DNA from: Selenomonadales bacterium
GTDB lineage: Bacteria > Bacillota > Negativicutes > Sporomusales > UBA7701
NCBI GenBank assembly: GCA_018434945.1
Contig: JAHDOI010000035.1
Coordinates: forward strand, 62,001 to 126,000
Direction of reading: 5' to 3'
Length of the DNA: 64,000 nucleotides
This document shows, piece by piece, positions 26,353-35,119 of this stretch (position 1 is the stretch's first letter; each line of letters starts with the position of its first letter). Under the pieces are notes generated by a model, which saw nothing but the letters and a program-made list of their open reading frames with translations, was not told where the DNA came from and did not search any database. The position numbers and the translations under genes were made by a program.

Positions 26353-26607
26353 CTACTTCTTTTCCAGGTAGGCCTTGACCAGCTCTTCGAGCAATTCGTC
26401 CCGCTCAAGCTTGCGGATCAGCGTGCGGGCGTTCTTATAACTGGTTATGTAGGTCGGGTCTCCCGACAGAAGGTATCCTACCAGCTGGTTGATGGGGTTG
26501 TAACCTTTCTCCTTCAACGCTTCATAGACGGCGCTGATAATGACGGCAGCGTTTTTCTCTTCGCTGTCGACCTTGAACATCATTGTCTGCTCAGACGGAT
26601 TGGCCAT
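26353..26607 (-). CDS. IreB family regulatory phosphoprotein (DUF965/YrzL)
   Basis: 84 residues, with [26 protein letters not shown], the invariant core of DUF965. In Enterococcus IreB is phosphorylated by the PASTA kinase IreK near the N-terminus and affects cephalosporin resistance. GGAGGAGG precedes the ATG. A TATAAT at 26648-26653 with no clear -35 may be a promoter; the alaS gene upstream ends with a weak hairpin (GGGCG/CGCCC then TTTATTTTT). Confidence 0.93.
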   Translation of the reverse strand: MANPSEQTMMFKVDSEEKNAAVIISAVYEALKEKGYNPINQLVGYLLSGDPTYITSYKNARTLIRKLERDELLEELVKAYLEKK

Positions 26608-26732
26608 GGGACACCCTCCTCCCCTGTAGTATTTCCCGTGCTATACCATTATATTCTACTCTGGCTATTTTTTTCCTGTATATGCGGAAAAATAAACTGA
26701 GGGCGAACCACCATCGGCCCGCCCACTTGTCC

Positions 26733-29348
26733 TTACTTGTTGACCTGGCCGCTGATCGCGGTTTCGGCCGCTTTCAACGCTTCCGCCAGTTTCTCGGGCA
26801 TTTTGCCGCCGGCCTGGGCCATGTCCGGCCGGCCGCCGCCGCCGCCGCCCGCTACCGCCGCCGCCGCTTTGACGATGTTGCCGGCGTGCGCGCCGAGGCT
26901 GACGGCCTGGGGGGTGGCAGTGGCCACGAAGCTTACCTTGTCGCCTTGCTTGGCGCCAAGGACGATTACGCCAGCCTTACCGGCCAGCTTGTCGCGCAGC
27001 ATGTCGGCAAGGTTTCTCAGGCCTTCGATGTCAGGTATGGCGACCTCAGCGCTGATAACATGGCAGCCGCCGATAAGAACGGGGCTATCCGTCAGCCGCT
27101 GGACTTCGCCCTTCGCCTTTTCGGCGTTGGCCTTAGCCAGTTCGCGTTCCAGTTCCTTGACCTCCGCCGCGAGGGCTTCGACCTTTCCGGCCAGTTCCTC
27201 GGGCCGGGTTTTCAGAGCTGCAGCGGCGGTTGTGAGGATGCGTTCGCGGCTGTTGATGTATTCAAGCGCTCCGCCGCCGGTGACCGCCTCGATCCGCCGC
27301 AGGCCGGAGCCGACGCTCGCTTCGCTGACGATCTTGAACAGAGCTATCTCGGCCGTATTGCTTACATGGCTGCCGCCGCACAATTCCTTACTGAAATCGC
27401 CGGCAACGACCACCCGCACCTTATGGCCGTATTTCTCGCCGAACAGCGCCACCGCACCCATATCCTTGGCCAGATCCTGAGTGGTTTCGATAGCCGCGAC
27501 CGGGATATTGTCGAGGATGGCCTTATTGACAAGTTTTTCGATCTCAGCCAACTCCACGTCGCTTACAGGAGCAAAGTGGGTGAAATCAAACCGCAGGCGG
27601 TCCGGGCCGACCAGCGAGCCGGCCTGATTAACGTGACCGCCGACGACTTGTTTCAGGGCGGCGTGGAGAAGGTGGGTCGCGGTATGGTTGCGGGCCGTGG
27701 CCAGGTGACGGGACATTTCCACCGCCACTTTGACGGCGTCGCCGGTCTTGAGCGTGCCTTCTTCGATGTAGCCGACATGATAAACGGTTCCGTCGGGCAG
27801 TTTCTGGGCGGTGCCGACCTGCATCTTGCCGAGGGGTCCGGCGAGCACGCCGGCGTCGCCTATCTGGCCGCCGCTTTCGGCGTAAAAGGGGGTGACACTG
27901 AGGATCACGGCCGCTTCCTCACCATCGCTGGCTTCCTCTACAACCTTGCCGTCTTTGAGGATGACCACTACTTTGGCGGTTTCGGCGCACGGGTCGTGAA
28001 GCAAAGGCTCGCTGAGGACGCCGGTGAGATCGGGAAGATCGATGCGGGCATTTTCGCTGCGGGCGGCGCGGGCGCGCTCCCGTTGCTGGTTCATGGCATC
28101 GTCGAAGGCGGCTTTGTCCATGGACATGCCGTTTTCGGACAGTATTTCCTCGGTAAGTTCCCAGGGGAACCCGAAGGTATCATAAAGCCGGAAAGCAGAA
28201 GCGCCGTCGAGCGTGTTGCCGCCTGCTGCCTTGATCTCCTGGATGTGTTTGTTGAGGAGGTCGAGTCCCTGGAGGAGGGTGGCGCTGAAACGGTCTTCCT
28301 CCATCTGGATGACTTTTTTGATATAAGCTCGCTTTTCGCCGATATCGGGATATGGCTCGGCAAAGATGCCTGCGACAATGTCGACGAGGTCAGTTAGGAA
28401 GGGTTTGTCGACCCCCATCAGGCGACCGTGGCGGACGGCCCGGCGGAGGATGCGGCGGAGCACGTAGCCACGCCCTTCGTTGGCGGGCAGGATGCCATCG
28501 CCGATCATGACGACCATGCTGCGGCCATGGTCGGCGATGACCTTGAGCGAGACGTCGGAAGCCGCTGCGGCGCCGTACTTAACGCCGGCTACCTTCTCCA
28601 TGTGCTCGATGATCGGGAAAAGCAGATCGGTCTCGAAATTGGACTTTTTGTTCTGGAGCACAGACGCGATGCGTTCGAGGCCGGCGCCTGTGTCGATGTT
28701 TTTCTTGGCGAGCGGCGTGTAGTTGCCGGCTTCGTCACGGTCGAACTGGGTGAAAACGAGGTTCCAGATTTCCAGGTAGCGGTCGCAGTTGCAGCCGACG
28801 GCGCAGCCGGGCTTGCCGCAGCCGCGCTCGGCCCCGAGGTCGACATAGATCTCGGAGCAGGGGCCGCAGGGTCCGGGACCGATTTCCCAGAAATTGTCCT
28901 CCATGCGGATGATGCGGTCGGACGGAACGCCTATATCGTCGCGCCATATTTCGAAGGCTTCGTCGTCTTTGGTGTGGATGGTGACCCACAGTTTGTCGGG
29001 ATGAAGGCCGAGTTCCTTGCTGACGAACTCCCAGCCCCAGGCGATGGCCTCCTTCTTGAAGTAATCGCCAAACGAGAAGTTGCCGAGCATTTCGAAAAAG
29101 GTGTGATGCCTGGCGGTACGGCCGACATTCTCGATATCGCCGGTGCGCACGCATTTTTGGCTAGTGGCGATTCTTGGGTGGGGGGGCTTCATCTTGCCGG
29201 TGAAAAACGGCTTGAACGGCGCCATCCCGGCGCCGGTTAGCAGCAGGGTCGGGTCGTTTTCGGGAACAAGCGAATAGCTGGGAAGCACGAGATGATCTTT
29301 ACTGGCGAAAAACTGCAGGAATTTCTTGCGCAGTTCGTTTCCGGTCAA
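26733..29348 (-). CDS. alaS: Alanyl-tRNA synthetase
   Basis: 871 residues from the TTG at 29348, which has GGAGGT eight bases upstream; the open frame reaches 29366. It shows the class II catalytic core (motif with KCVRTGDIENVGRTARHHTFFEMLGN split over about 50-80), the editing domain with HTATHLLH and CGGSHVSNT, and the C-Ala domain with a Gly-rich AVAGGGGGGRPDMAQAGG tail. No T-box leader is visible. Instead a consensus promoter lies just upstream. Confidence 0.97.
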   Translation of the reverse strand: MTGNELRKKFLQFFASKDHLVLPSYSLVPENDPTLLLTGAGMAPFKPFFTGKMKPPHPRIATSQKCVRTGDIENVGRTARHHTFFEMLGNFSFGDYFKKEAIAWGWEFVSKELGLHPDKLWVTIHTKDDEAFEIWRDDIGVPSDRIIRMEDNFWEIGPGPCGPCSEIYVDLGAERGCGKPGCAVGCNCDRYLEIWNLVFTQFDRDEAGNYTPLAKKNIDTGAGLERIASVLQNKKSNFETDLLFPIIEHMEKVAGVKYGAAAASDVSLKVIADHGRSMVVMIGDGILPANEGRGYVLRRILRRAVRHGRLMGVDKPFLTDLVDIVAGIFAEPYPDIGEKRAYIKKVIQMEEDRFSATLLQGLDLLNKHIQEIKAAGGNTLDGASAFRLYDTFGFPWELTEEILSENGMSMDKAAFDDAMNQQRERARAARSENARIDLPDLTGVLSEPLLHDPCAETAKVVVILKDGKVVEEASDGEEAAVILSVTPFYAESGGQIGDAGVLAGPLGKMQVGTAQKLPDGTVYHVGYIEEGTLKTGDAVKVAVEMSRHLATARNHTATHLLHAALKQVVGGHVNQAGSLVGPDRLRFDFTHFAPVSDVELAEIEKLVNKAILDNIPVAAIETTQDLAKDMGAVALFGEKYGHKVRVVVAGDFSKELCGGSHVSNTAEIALFKIVSEASVGSGLRRIEAVTGGGALEYINSRERILTTAAAALKTRPEELAGKVEALAAEVKELERELAKANAEKAKGEVQRLTDSPVLIGGCHVISAEVAIPDIEGLRNLADMLRDKLAGKAGVIVLGAKQGDKVSFVATATPQAVSLGAHAGNIVKAAAAVAGGGGGGRPDMAQAGGKMPEKLAEALKAAETAISGQVNK

Positions 29349-29387
29349 GCTTATCAACCTCCACAATTAGGCAAACATTCTCCTGGA

Positions 29388-29416
29388 ATTATACATAATT
29401 TAAGCTTTGTTGTCAA
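29388..29416 (-). promoter_or_regulatory. Consensus sigma-A promoter for alaS
   Basis: Minus strand TTGACA (29411-29416), 17-base spacer, TATAAT (29388-29393): a perfect match to consensus. The leader is about 33 bases, too short for a T-box riboswitch. Confidence 0.85.
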
Positions 29417-29469
29417 TTAATGGGCCTGCGCCAGCGATATCTCGGCCGCCGGAAAACGCTGACGCGGCA

Positions 29470-30504
29470 TTAGATCATTATGCGCAATAAGTGGCTCAGC
29501 AATACCTTCCCGACCGCCCCTACCGGCACGCCGAGCAGCATGCCGACAAGGCCGCCGAGTTCTTCGCCGATGAACAGGAAGAATATGACGGACAAGGGGT
29601 GAAGTCCGACGTTTTCGCCGAGGATCTTGGGGCCGATGATCGTTCCCTCAAGCTGGTGGATGACGAAAAAAAGCAGGGCGACTTTTAGGGCCAAGAGCGG
29701 CGACGACAGCAGGGCCACCGTAACCCCCGGGGTGGCGCCGATGAAAGCCCCGAAGTAGGGGATGACATCGAGAGCGCCGGCGAGGATGCCGATGATGAGG
29801 GCATAACGGACGTCGAGGAGATACAGCCCGGTGCTGACGAGGATGCCGACGATGACGGCCACGGTGACCTGTCCGCGGATAACCCCGGACAGGACGCGGT
29901 CGACATCACGGAGAATGAGGACGGTTTCGTGACGCCAGCGGGCAGGCAGTGTGCGGAGCACGGCAGCGATCAGTTCATGCCAGTCATGGAGGAGATAAAA
30001 CGCCAGCACCGGACTGATCGCCAGCCCGATAAAATGCGTTATGGTGTGCACCAGACCGTCGACGACACTGGCGACGAACTCCTGCAGCGTCGCCTGGATG
30101 GTTATCAGGCCGTTGTCGAGGGCGACGCGCAGCGAGTAGGGCAGCGCGGATTGCTGGTACTGCGACTGAAGGGAAACGATCAGTTCTTCGACTTTAGCCG
30201 CCATATGCGGCAATTCCTGCCCGAAGCTTTCCAGTTCACGGATAAACACCGGGATGAGCCGGCTACCGACGATAAATAGGCATATAAATAGCAGTACATA
30301 AACACAAGCAATCGCCCATACACGTTTCATGCCTTTTCCTTCGAAGTAACCGACCGCGGGATTGAGGATATAGGCGAGAAAAAACGCGATGATAAAGGGG
30401 TACAGACCGCCGCGCACCATCCACAAGAAATAAGCGACCGCGAGCGCGAAAAAAAGCAGCAGTGCGACCCGAACCGTTGTCCGTGTTATAAGCAAACGTT
30501 TCAC
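29470..30504 (-). CDS. AI-2E family transporter (copy 1)
   Basis: 344 residues, seven or eight membrane helices, with conserved segments PFIIAFFLAYILNPAVGYF and IGPKILGENVGLHPLSVI near the C-terminus. Family members include AI-2 exporter TqsA, Na+/H+ antiporters and proteins of unknown substrate, so the substrate is open. The GTG start at 30504 has only a poor ribosome site and lies ten bases after a strong hairpin. A second member is at 43446-44477. Confidence 0.88.
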   Translation of the reverse strand: MKRLLITRTTVRVALLLFFALAVAYFLWMVRGGLYPFIIAFFLAYILNPAVGYFEGKGMKRVWAIACVYVLLFICLFIVGSRLIPVFIRELESFGQELPHMAAKVEELIVSLQSQYQQSALPYSLRVALDNGLITIQATLQEFVASVVDGLVHTITHFIGLAISPVLAFYLLHDWHELIAAVLRTLPARWRHETVLILRDVDRVLSGVIRGQVTVAVIVGILVSTGLYLLDVRYALIIGILAGALDVIPYFGAFIGATPGVTVALLSSPLLALKVALLFFVIHQLEGTIIGPKILGENVGLHPLSVIFFLFIGEELGGLVGMLLGVPVGAVGKVLLSHLLRIMI

Positions 30505-30514
30505 CCCACAGGTA

Positions 30515-30538
30515 AGGGGAGACCTTCTGGTCTCCCCT
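30515..30538 (-). repeat. Perfect hairpin before the AI-2E transporter start
   Basis: AGGGGAGACC/GGTCTCCCCT with a four-base loop, ten base pairs. It has no T-run on either side, so it is not a classical terminator. It lies between the YtxH-like stop and the transporter GTG and could affect that start or mRNA stability. Confidence 0.55.
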
Positions 30539-30543
30539 GCCCT

Positions 30544-30741
30544 TCAGTCCAGTTTTTTCATAATCCTTTTCCTAGCCCGGCGGGCTTCCCGCATCAGGTC
30601 CCGCGTCGTGTGCTCGAGGGCTTCGGCGCCACGTTCCATCAGCGGTTTCCTTTGCGGTCTCAGCATGGGACTCATGATGGCGCCGATTACGGTACCGACA
30701 ACGCTACCCCAGATTAACCCGTGCATGAATTTGCTGCGCAT
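30544..30741 (-). CDS. YtxH-like small membrane protein
   Basis: 65 residues from the second of two adjacent ATG codons (30741; the first is at 30744), with GAGGGGGG upstream. There is one N-terminal hydrophobic helix with glycine zipper character (GLIWGSVVGTVIGAIMSPML), then a basic amphipathic tail (EARRARKRIMKK). This is the shape of YtxH/gas-vesicle-like small proteins; function unknown. Confidence 0.7.
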   Translation of the reverse strand: MRSKFMHGLIWGSVVGTVIGAIMSPMLRPQRKPLMERGAEALEHTTRDLMREARRARKRIMKKLD

Positions 30742-30943
30742 CATATCCCCCCTCTTGCATCCCCAAATTTACGCCCCCGGCCAAGGGGTCGGCGTACAGT
30801 GTCAAACTGCCGTCAGGTTCGACGTTGAAGATCGTCACGCGCGGACCGCGGACGACAAACTCCACACAACAGTCCCAGCAGTAGTACTGGTCTGCTCCAA
30901 CCTTGCCGACCGCGCGCTTGGCGCACACAGGGCAGGTCACCAT
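30704..30943 (-). CDS. Small zinc-ribbon protein, unknown function
   Basis: 79 residues. MVTCPVCAKRAVGKVG then YYCWDC gives a CxxC-x(n)-CxxC zinc knuckle, followed by a beta-rich tail (TIFNVEPDGSLTLYAD). Its ATG shares bases with the PRC-barrel gene stop (TGATG), which supports it as a real, coupled gene. It overlaps the YtxH-like gene by 38 bases at its end. I do not recognise the family. Confidence 0.65.
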   Translation of the reverse strand: MVTCPVCAKRAVGKVGADQYYCWDCCVEFVVRGPRVTIFNVEPDGSLTLYADPLAGGVNLGMQEGGYDAQQIHARVNLG

Positions 30944-31467
30944 CAACACACACCACCCGGTTCGTGATTTGCGGTCTGGAGCAGATCGATCATTGCTTCC
31001 GGCACAATCAGCTTGTCCCTGCCAACCACCTGGGCGGGCGGTAACGGCATGATCAAGCGTCCGCTGAGGAAATCGGTGATAAATCCGTCCGACAGCTCGT
31101 AAAAACGGATTTCCCCTGTCGCCGGTTCCCAGGAAACATCGGTCATCACGCCGAGATAATCGCCCGTCTCGGTGTAAATCTCCTTGTCGCACAACGCCGT
31201 TAGTTTGTCAACCCCGGAGTCGGCCATGACGGCGGAGAAATCTTTCACCGCTGTCGCGCTCTTGACCGTTACCGCGTCGCGCCCGATGCTGTAGAGGTCG
31301 GCGAAGAAGATGCCCCGTTCGTGGCTGAACCAGGTCGGGTCGACGATCACCAGTCCGGTGACGGCCGCCTGCCCGATGTTCATGACCACTTCCTGCACTT
31401 CGCCAATCTGGGTGCCTTGTTCGATCTCCAGCACCGGCAGGCCGAGCAAACGACGCAGTCTCTGCAT
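30943..31467 (-). CDS. PRC-barrel domain protein
   Basis: 174 residues from the ATG at 31467; an upstream GTG at 31521 has no ribosome site. Two PRC-barrel repeats are visible: LLGLPVLEIEQGTQIGEVQEVV at the start, and ALCDKEIYTETGDYLGVMTDV from about residue 95. PRC barrels occur in the rRNA maturation factor RimM and in sporulation proteins YlmC/YmxH. Here it is first in a run with zinc-ribbon, YtxH-like and AI-2E-family genes. Confidence 0.82.
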   Translation of the reverse strand: MQRLRRLLGLPVLEIEQGTQIGEVQEVVMNIGQAAVTGLVIVDPTWFSHERGIFFADLYSIGRDAVTVKSATAVKDFSAVMADSGVDKLTALCDKEIYTETGDYLGVMTDVSWEPATGEIRFYELSDGFITDFLSGRLIMPLPPAQVVGRDKLIVPEAMIDLLQTANHEPGGVC

Positions 31468-31537
31468 ACAGGCCAGCCTTTCCGTGGAAACAGATTGCGT
31501 TACTATTATGGCCGGATTCACCGTCTTTTATTTAAGA

Positions 31538-31575
31538 AGGCCGCGGAAAAGTTACGGCGAACTTTTCCGCGGCCT
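31538..31575 (-). terminator. Sixteen-base-pair hairpin, probable terminator
   Basis: AGGCCGCGGAAAAGTT/AACTTTTCCGCGGCCT, a perfect 16-base-pair stem with a six-base loop. On the minus strand only CTTAAAT follows, so the U-tract is poor. It lies 17 bases after the stop of the gene at 31593 and probably ends the iscR-mnmA transcript. Confidence 0.6.
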
Positions 31576-31592
31576 AGCTGGCATCGTCTCTG

Positions 31593-31937
31593 CTAAGTTG
31601 ACTTTTCCTTCTCGTTTATCTTGCGCCAGTGATAAAGGTAAACCGGTAAGCCGACGCCCATTGTCGCCAGACTGTGGAATACCCGCTGCAGTTGATTATA
31701 GCGGTTGTTCCGTTCCAGCCTTTCCTGCTCGAGCCTTGCTATTTCCGCGGCCCGCTGAGGGTCTGGCTCCGCCGGCCTCATCTTCTCATATATCGGGGGA
31801 GCGTAGATATCCTTAGGTTGAAAAAAATAGTCGAACCCGGCCTGGAGGCCGCTGACCGCCCCAAAGAGCACCATCATCAAGGCGACGAAGCTGACTAAAT
31901 AAAGATAGATTGTCCGGATGTCCCACTTTTTGTCCAT
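31593..31937 (-). CDS. Membrane protein with central coiled coil, unknown function
   Basis: 114 residues: a membrane helix at about 10-32, a charged helix (PQRAAEIARLEQERLERNNR) and a second hydrophobic stretch near 88-103. I do not recognise it. Its ATG overlaps the mnmA stop (TAATGG) so it is coupled to the iron-sulfur/thiolation operon. No cysteines suggest a redox role. Confidence 0.65.
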   Translation of the reverse strand: MDKKWDIRTIYLYLVSFVALMMVLFGAVSGLQAGFDYFFQPKDIYAPPIYEKMRPAEPDPQRAAEIARLEQERLERNNRYNQLQRVFHSLATMGVGLPVYLYHWRKINEKEKST

Positions 31938-33025
31938 TATCTCACCACTTTGCCGATGATACCACCGCCGAGGACGATATCGCCGTCGTAAAAGACGACC
32001 GACTGGCCGGGTGTGATGGCCCGCTGGGGAGTTTCGAAGCTTACGCGGACCTGTCCGTCGCCCTGTGGTGTTATCAGCGCAGGGGCTTCGCGGGCGCTGT
32101 AGCGGATTTTGACCGCCGCGGAGAGCGGGGCGGTCAGCTCGTCGAAGGCGATGTAGTTTAGATCGCCGGCGATAAGCTCGCTGGCGAAGACATCGTTGTC
32201 GTCGCCGACGATTACCTGGTTGCGGTCGGTATCGAGGGCGACGACGTATAGCGGACGCCCGGCGGCGATACCAAGGCCCTTGCGCTGGCCGACGGTGTAG
32301 AGGGGCAAGCCTTTGTGGCGGCCGAGAACCCGCCCGTGGGTATCGACGATATCGCCGGGCTTGAGGCTCGCGGGGGCCTTCGCGGCGAGAAAGCTCTGGT
32401 AGTCGTCGTCGGGGACGAAGCAGATCTCCTGGCTGTCTGGCTTGTCGGCGACGGCGAGGCCGGCTTCGCGGGCCAGCTGGCGGGTCTCCGCTTTAGTATA
32501 CTCGCCCAGCGGCATGAGGAAATGCTTGAGAGTACGCTGGTTGAGGTGATAAAGCGCATAAGACTGGTCCTTGGTCTGATCCACGCCCTTGCGGAGCAGG
32601 AAGCGCCCCCTGGCATCGTCGTAGCCGATGCGGGCGTAGTGGCCGGTGGCGACGTACTCAGCCCCCAAAGCCAGTGCTTTCTGCAGCAGGCCCTCGAACT
32701 TGACGTAACGGTTGCAGGCTATGCACGGGTTGGGAGTGCGGCCGGCCGCGTACTCGGCGACGAAGTAGTCGACGACCGTCTCCTGGAAAAGCTGGCGGAA
32801 ATTGAGCACATAGTAAGGGATGCCCAGCTTGTCGGCAACCCGGCGGGCATCTCCCACCGCCGACAGCGAGCAGCAGCCCCGATCGTCGGTTTCTTCACGT
32901 TCGCTGTCCCAAATCTGCATCGTCGCGCCGATGACGTCGTAGCCCTGGTGCACGAGAAGGGCGGCAGTCAAAGAACTGTCCACCCCTCCGCTCATGGCGA
33001 CGACCACTTTCGGTTTAGCCGTCAC
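31937..33025 (-). CDS. mnmA: tRNA-specific 2-thiouridylase
   Basis: 362 residues from the GTG at 33025 (MTAKPKVVVAMSGG); the frame is open far upstream but overlaps iscU. The PP-loop is AMSGGVDSS, catalytic cysteines lie in NPCIACNRYVKF and EICFVPDDD, and the C-terminal barrel ends the protein. MnmA thiolates U34 of Lys, Glu and Gln tRNAs using sulfur from IscS, which is encoded two genes upstream. Confidence 0.96.
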   Translation of the reverse strand: MTAKPKVVVAMSGGVDSSLTAALLVHQGYDVIGATMQIWDSEREETDDRGCCSLSAVGDARRVADKLGIPYYVLNFRQLFQETVVDYFVAEYAAGRTPNPCIACNRYVKFEGLLQKALALGAEYVATGHYARIGYDDARGRFLLRKGVDQTKDQSYALYHLNQRTLKHFLMPLGEYTKAETRQLAREAGLAVADKPDSQEICFVPDDDYQSFLAAKAPASLKPGDIVDTHGRVLGRHKGLPLYTVGQRKGLGIAAGRPLYVVALDTDRNQVIVGDDNDVFASELIAGDLNYIAFDELTAPLSAAVKIRYSAREAPALITPQGDGQVRVSFETPQRAITPGQSVVFYDGDIVLGGGIIGKVVR

Positions 33026-33029
33026 GCTA

Positions 33030-33404
33030 TCACTTTCCTTTTTTGTCGATGTAATCCTTAATGGCGTGATGCAGAGCGTCGGCGGCCAGGTTGGAACAGT
33101 GCATCTTGGCCGGCGGCAGCCCGCCCAGGGCCTCGGCGACCGCCTGGTTTGATATCTCCAGGGCTTCGGCAAGTTTTTTGCCCTTCACCATTTCGGTGAC
33201 CATGCTGCTGGTGGCGATGGCGGCACCGCAGCCAAATGTTTTAAACTTGACGTCGGTGATAACGTCATTGTCATCCACTTTCAGATATATCCGCATGATG
33301 TCGCCGCATTTGGCGTTGCCGACTTCGCCAATTCCGCTGGCATCTTTAAGTTCGCCGACGTTGCGCGGGTTGGTGAAGTGGTCCATTACTTTTTCCGTGT
33401 ACAT
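33030..33404 (-). CDS. iscU: Iron-sulfur cluster scaffold IscU/NifU N-terminal type
   Basis: 124 residues with the three ligand cysteines C33, C59 and C103 (AKCGD, FGCGAA, MHCSNL). It assembles [2Fe-2S]/[4Fe-4S] clusters with sulfur from the adjacent IscS. The region around 100 (LPPAKMHCS) is the usual ISC-type exchange motif. No HscA/HscB genes are nearby. Confidence 0.94.
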   Translation of the reverse strand: MYTEKVMDHFTNPRNVGELKDASGIGEVGNAKCGDIMRIYLKVDDNDVITDVKFKTFGCGAAIATSSMVTEMVKGKKLAEALEISNQAVAEALGGLPPAKMHCSNLAADALHHAIKDYIDKKGK

Positions 33405-33426
33405 GGTATCGCCCCTATCTTATTCA

Positions 33427-34635
33427 TTAATGCATATGACATTCGCTGCACGGATTGTTGACAACGGTATTGGCGCTTTCGCCGAACAGGGGCGACATCG
33501 CCCGCAGCCTGTCGATTATCTCCGGCAGCACTTCAAGGAAGTAATCGACCTCTTCGGCGGTGTTTCCGCGTCCAAGGGTTATGCGGAGTGATCCGTGGGC
33601 CACTTCGTGGGTAAGGCCCATCGCCAACAGCACGTGGGATGGATCAAGCGAACCGGAAGTACAGGCCGAGCCGCTGGAGGCGGCGATGCCTTTCAGGTCG
33701 AGGTTGAGGAGCAGCGATTCGCCTTCGATGAAGAGGAAACTGAAATTGGCATTGCCGGGAAGGCGCTCGACCGGGTGGCCGTTAAGCTTGACATGAGGGA
33801 TCTTCGCCATAACCTCGCTGATTATCCTGTCGCGAAGCTTTCCGAGGTATGTTACCTTTTTAGCCATTTCCTGCTTGGCGATCTCCGCCGCTTTGCCGAG
33901 GCCGACGATGCCGGGAACGTTCTCGGTGCCGGCGCGCAGGTTGCGTTCGTGGCCGCCGCCGTGCTGGAGCGCCTCGACGCGCACGCCGCGCCGGATGTAA
34001 AGCGCGCCGATGCCTTTGGGGGCGTGGAATTTATGGCCTGACATCGCCAGCAGGTCGATATTCATCTCTTGGACATCGATGGGGTAATTTCCTACCGCCT
34101 GTACGGCGTCAGTGTGAAAATAAATGCCTTTTTCACGCGCGAGCCTGCCGATCTCCTTCACCGGCTGGATGGTGCCGACTTCGTTGTTGGCCATCATAAT
34201 GGTGATAAGGATGGTTTTGTCGGTGATGGCGTTCTTCACGTCCTCGATGCGTACCATGCCGTATTCGTCAACCGGCAGGTAGGTCACCGTAAAGCCGTGT
34301 TTTTCGAGATATTCGCAGGTGTGAAGCACGGCATGGTGCTCGATGGCCGAAGTGATGATATGATTGCCTTTCTTGCGGTTGGCGAACGCGACGCCTTTAA
34401 TGGCCAGGTTGTCGCCTTCTGTTCCGCCGCTTGTGAAGAAGATTTCGTTGGCAGTCGCCCCGATAAGCGCGGCAACTTTCTCCCTGGCCTCGTCCACCGC
34501 TTTGCGGGCTTCGCGGCCAAAGCCGTGAATGCTCGACGCGTTACCGAATTTTTCGGTCATGTATTCCAGTGCCGCGGCCGCCACTTCTTTATCGACGGGG
34601 GTGGTTGCCGAATGATCGAAGTAAATGCGTTTCAT
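33427..34635 (-). CDS. iscS: Cysteine desulfurase IscS/NifS
   Basis: 402 residues from the ATG at 34635 (AGGAG ahead). PLP lysine in MSGHKFHAPKG and mobile active-site cysteine in SSGSACTSGSL are present. It supplies sulfane sulfur to IscU and MnmA. The C-terminus ends NPCSECHMH, a short Cys/His tail seen in some NifS-like proteins. 22-base gap to iscU. Confidence 0.96.
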   Translation of the reverse strand: MKRIYFDHSATTPVDKEVAAAALEYMTEKFGNASSIHGFGREARKAVDEAREKVAALIGATANEIFFTSGGTEGDNLAIKGVAFANRKKGNHIITSAIEHHAVLHTCEYLEKHGFTVTYLPVDEYGMVRIEDVKNAITDKTILITIMMANNEVGTIQPVKEIGRLAREKGIYFHTDAVQAVGNYPIDVQEMNIDLLAMSGHKFHAPKGIGALYIRRGVRVEALQHGGGHERNLRAGTENVPGIVGLGKAAEIAKQEMAKKVTYLGKLRDRIISEVMAKIPHVKLNGHPVERLPGNANFSFLFIEGESLLLNLDLKGIAASSGSACTSGSLDPSHVLLAMGLTHEVAHGSLRITLGRGNTAEEVDYFLEVLPEIIDRLRAMSPLFGESANTVVNNPCSECHMH

Positions 34636-34645
34636 GCTATCACTC

Positions 34646-35068
34646 CTATGATTTGTCTTCATTCGCCAAGTCGGCGAGGGTAATCGAATCAAGTACGGCG
34701 TCGATGCTGTCACGGACTTTGGCCCATACGCCCCGCGTCACACAGTGCCCGGCCCGTACACAGTATTTGTTATTCTCGGTGTCGGCCAGCAGGCAATCCA
34801 CCGGTGCGGTCGGCCCCTCCATAATCCGGATGATGTCGCCCACGGTGATCTCCGCCGGCGCCTTTGTAAGGGTATAACCGCCCTGTGCGCCGCGTACGCT
34901 CTTGACGTAACCGGCTTTACGAAGCGTGCCCATAAGTTGCTCGAGATAGTGCTCGGAAATCCCCTGGCGCTGGGCGACGCTTTTGAGGGAAATAGGCCCC
35001 TGCCCGTGGTGGAGGGCCAGATCAAACATCGCGGATACGCCATAACGGCCTTTGGTGGACAACTTCAA
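34646..35068 (-). CDS. iscR: Rrf2 family regulator, IscR-like
   Basis: 140 residues from the TTG at 35068 (LKLSTKGRYG, GGGTGAT upstream); the frame reaches a GTG at 35077. The winged helix occupies the first 75 residues. Three cysteines, C92, C103 and C109, lie in the cluster loop; the first gap is longer than in E. coli IscR (10 against 5 residues). It heads the iscR-iscS-iscU-mnmA operon, and a palindrome overlaps its promoter, consistent with autorepression. CymR is a less likely name because CymR lacks the cysteines. Confidence 0.9.
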   Translation of the reverse strand: MKLSTKGRYGVSAMFDLALHHGQGPISLKSVAQRQGISEHYLEQLMGTLRKAGYVKSVRGAQGGYTLTKAPAEITVGDIIRIMEGPTAPVDCLLADTENNKYCVRAGHCVTRGVWAKVRDSIDAVLDSITLADLANEDKS

Positions 35069-35102
35069 TTGGATCACCCGCTTTTCCGAGTATTGCGATA
35101 GG

Positions 35103-35119
35103 ATTTATTCAGATTAAAT
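35103..35119. promoter_or_regulatory. Candidate IscR operator, near-perfect 17-base palindrome
   Basis: Reads ATTTATTCAGATTAAAT on the plus strand; it is symmetric about its centre except for one pair of positions. It overlaps the -10 box and covers the transcription start, the position of an autorepressor site. No second copy was seen in the window. Confidence 0.55.

Noticed and set aside
29349-29469. Possible T-box riboswitch before alaS
   Set aside because: The consensus promoter is only about 40 bases before the start codon, leaving no room for a T-box leader, and no T-box core sequence was seen.
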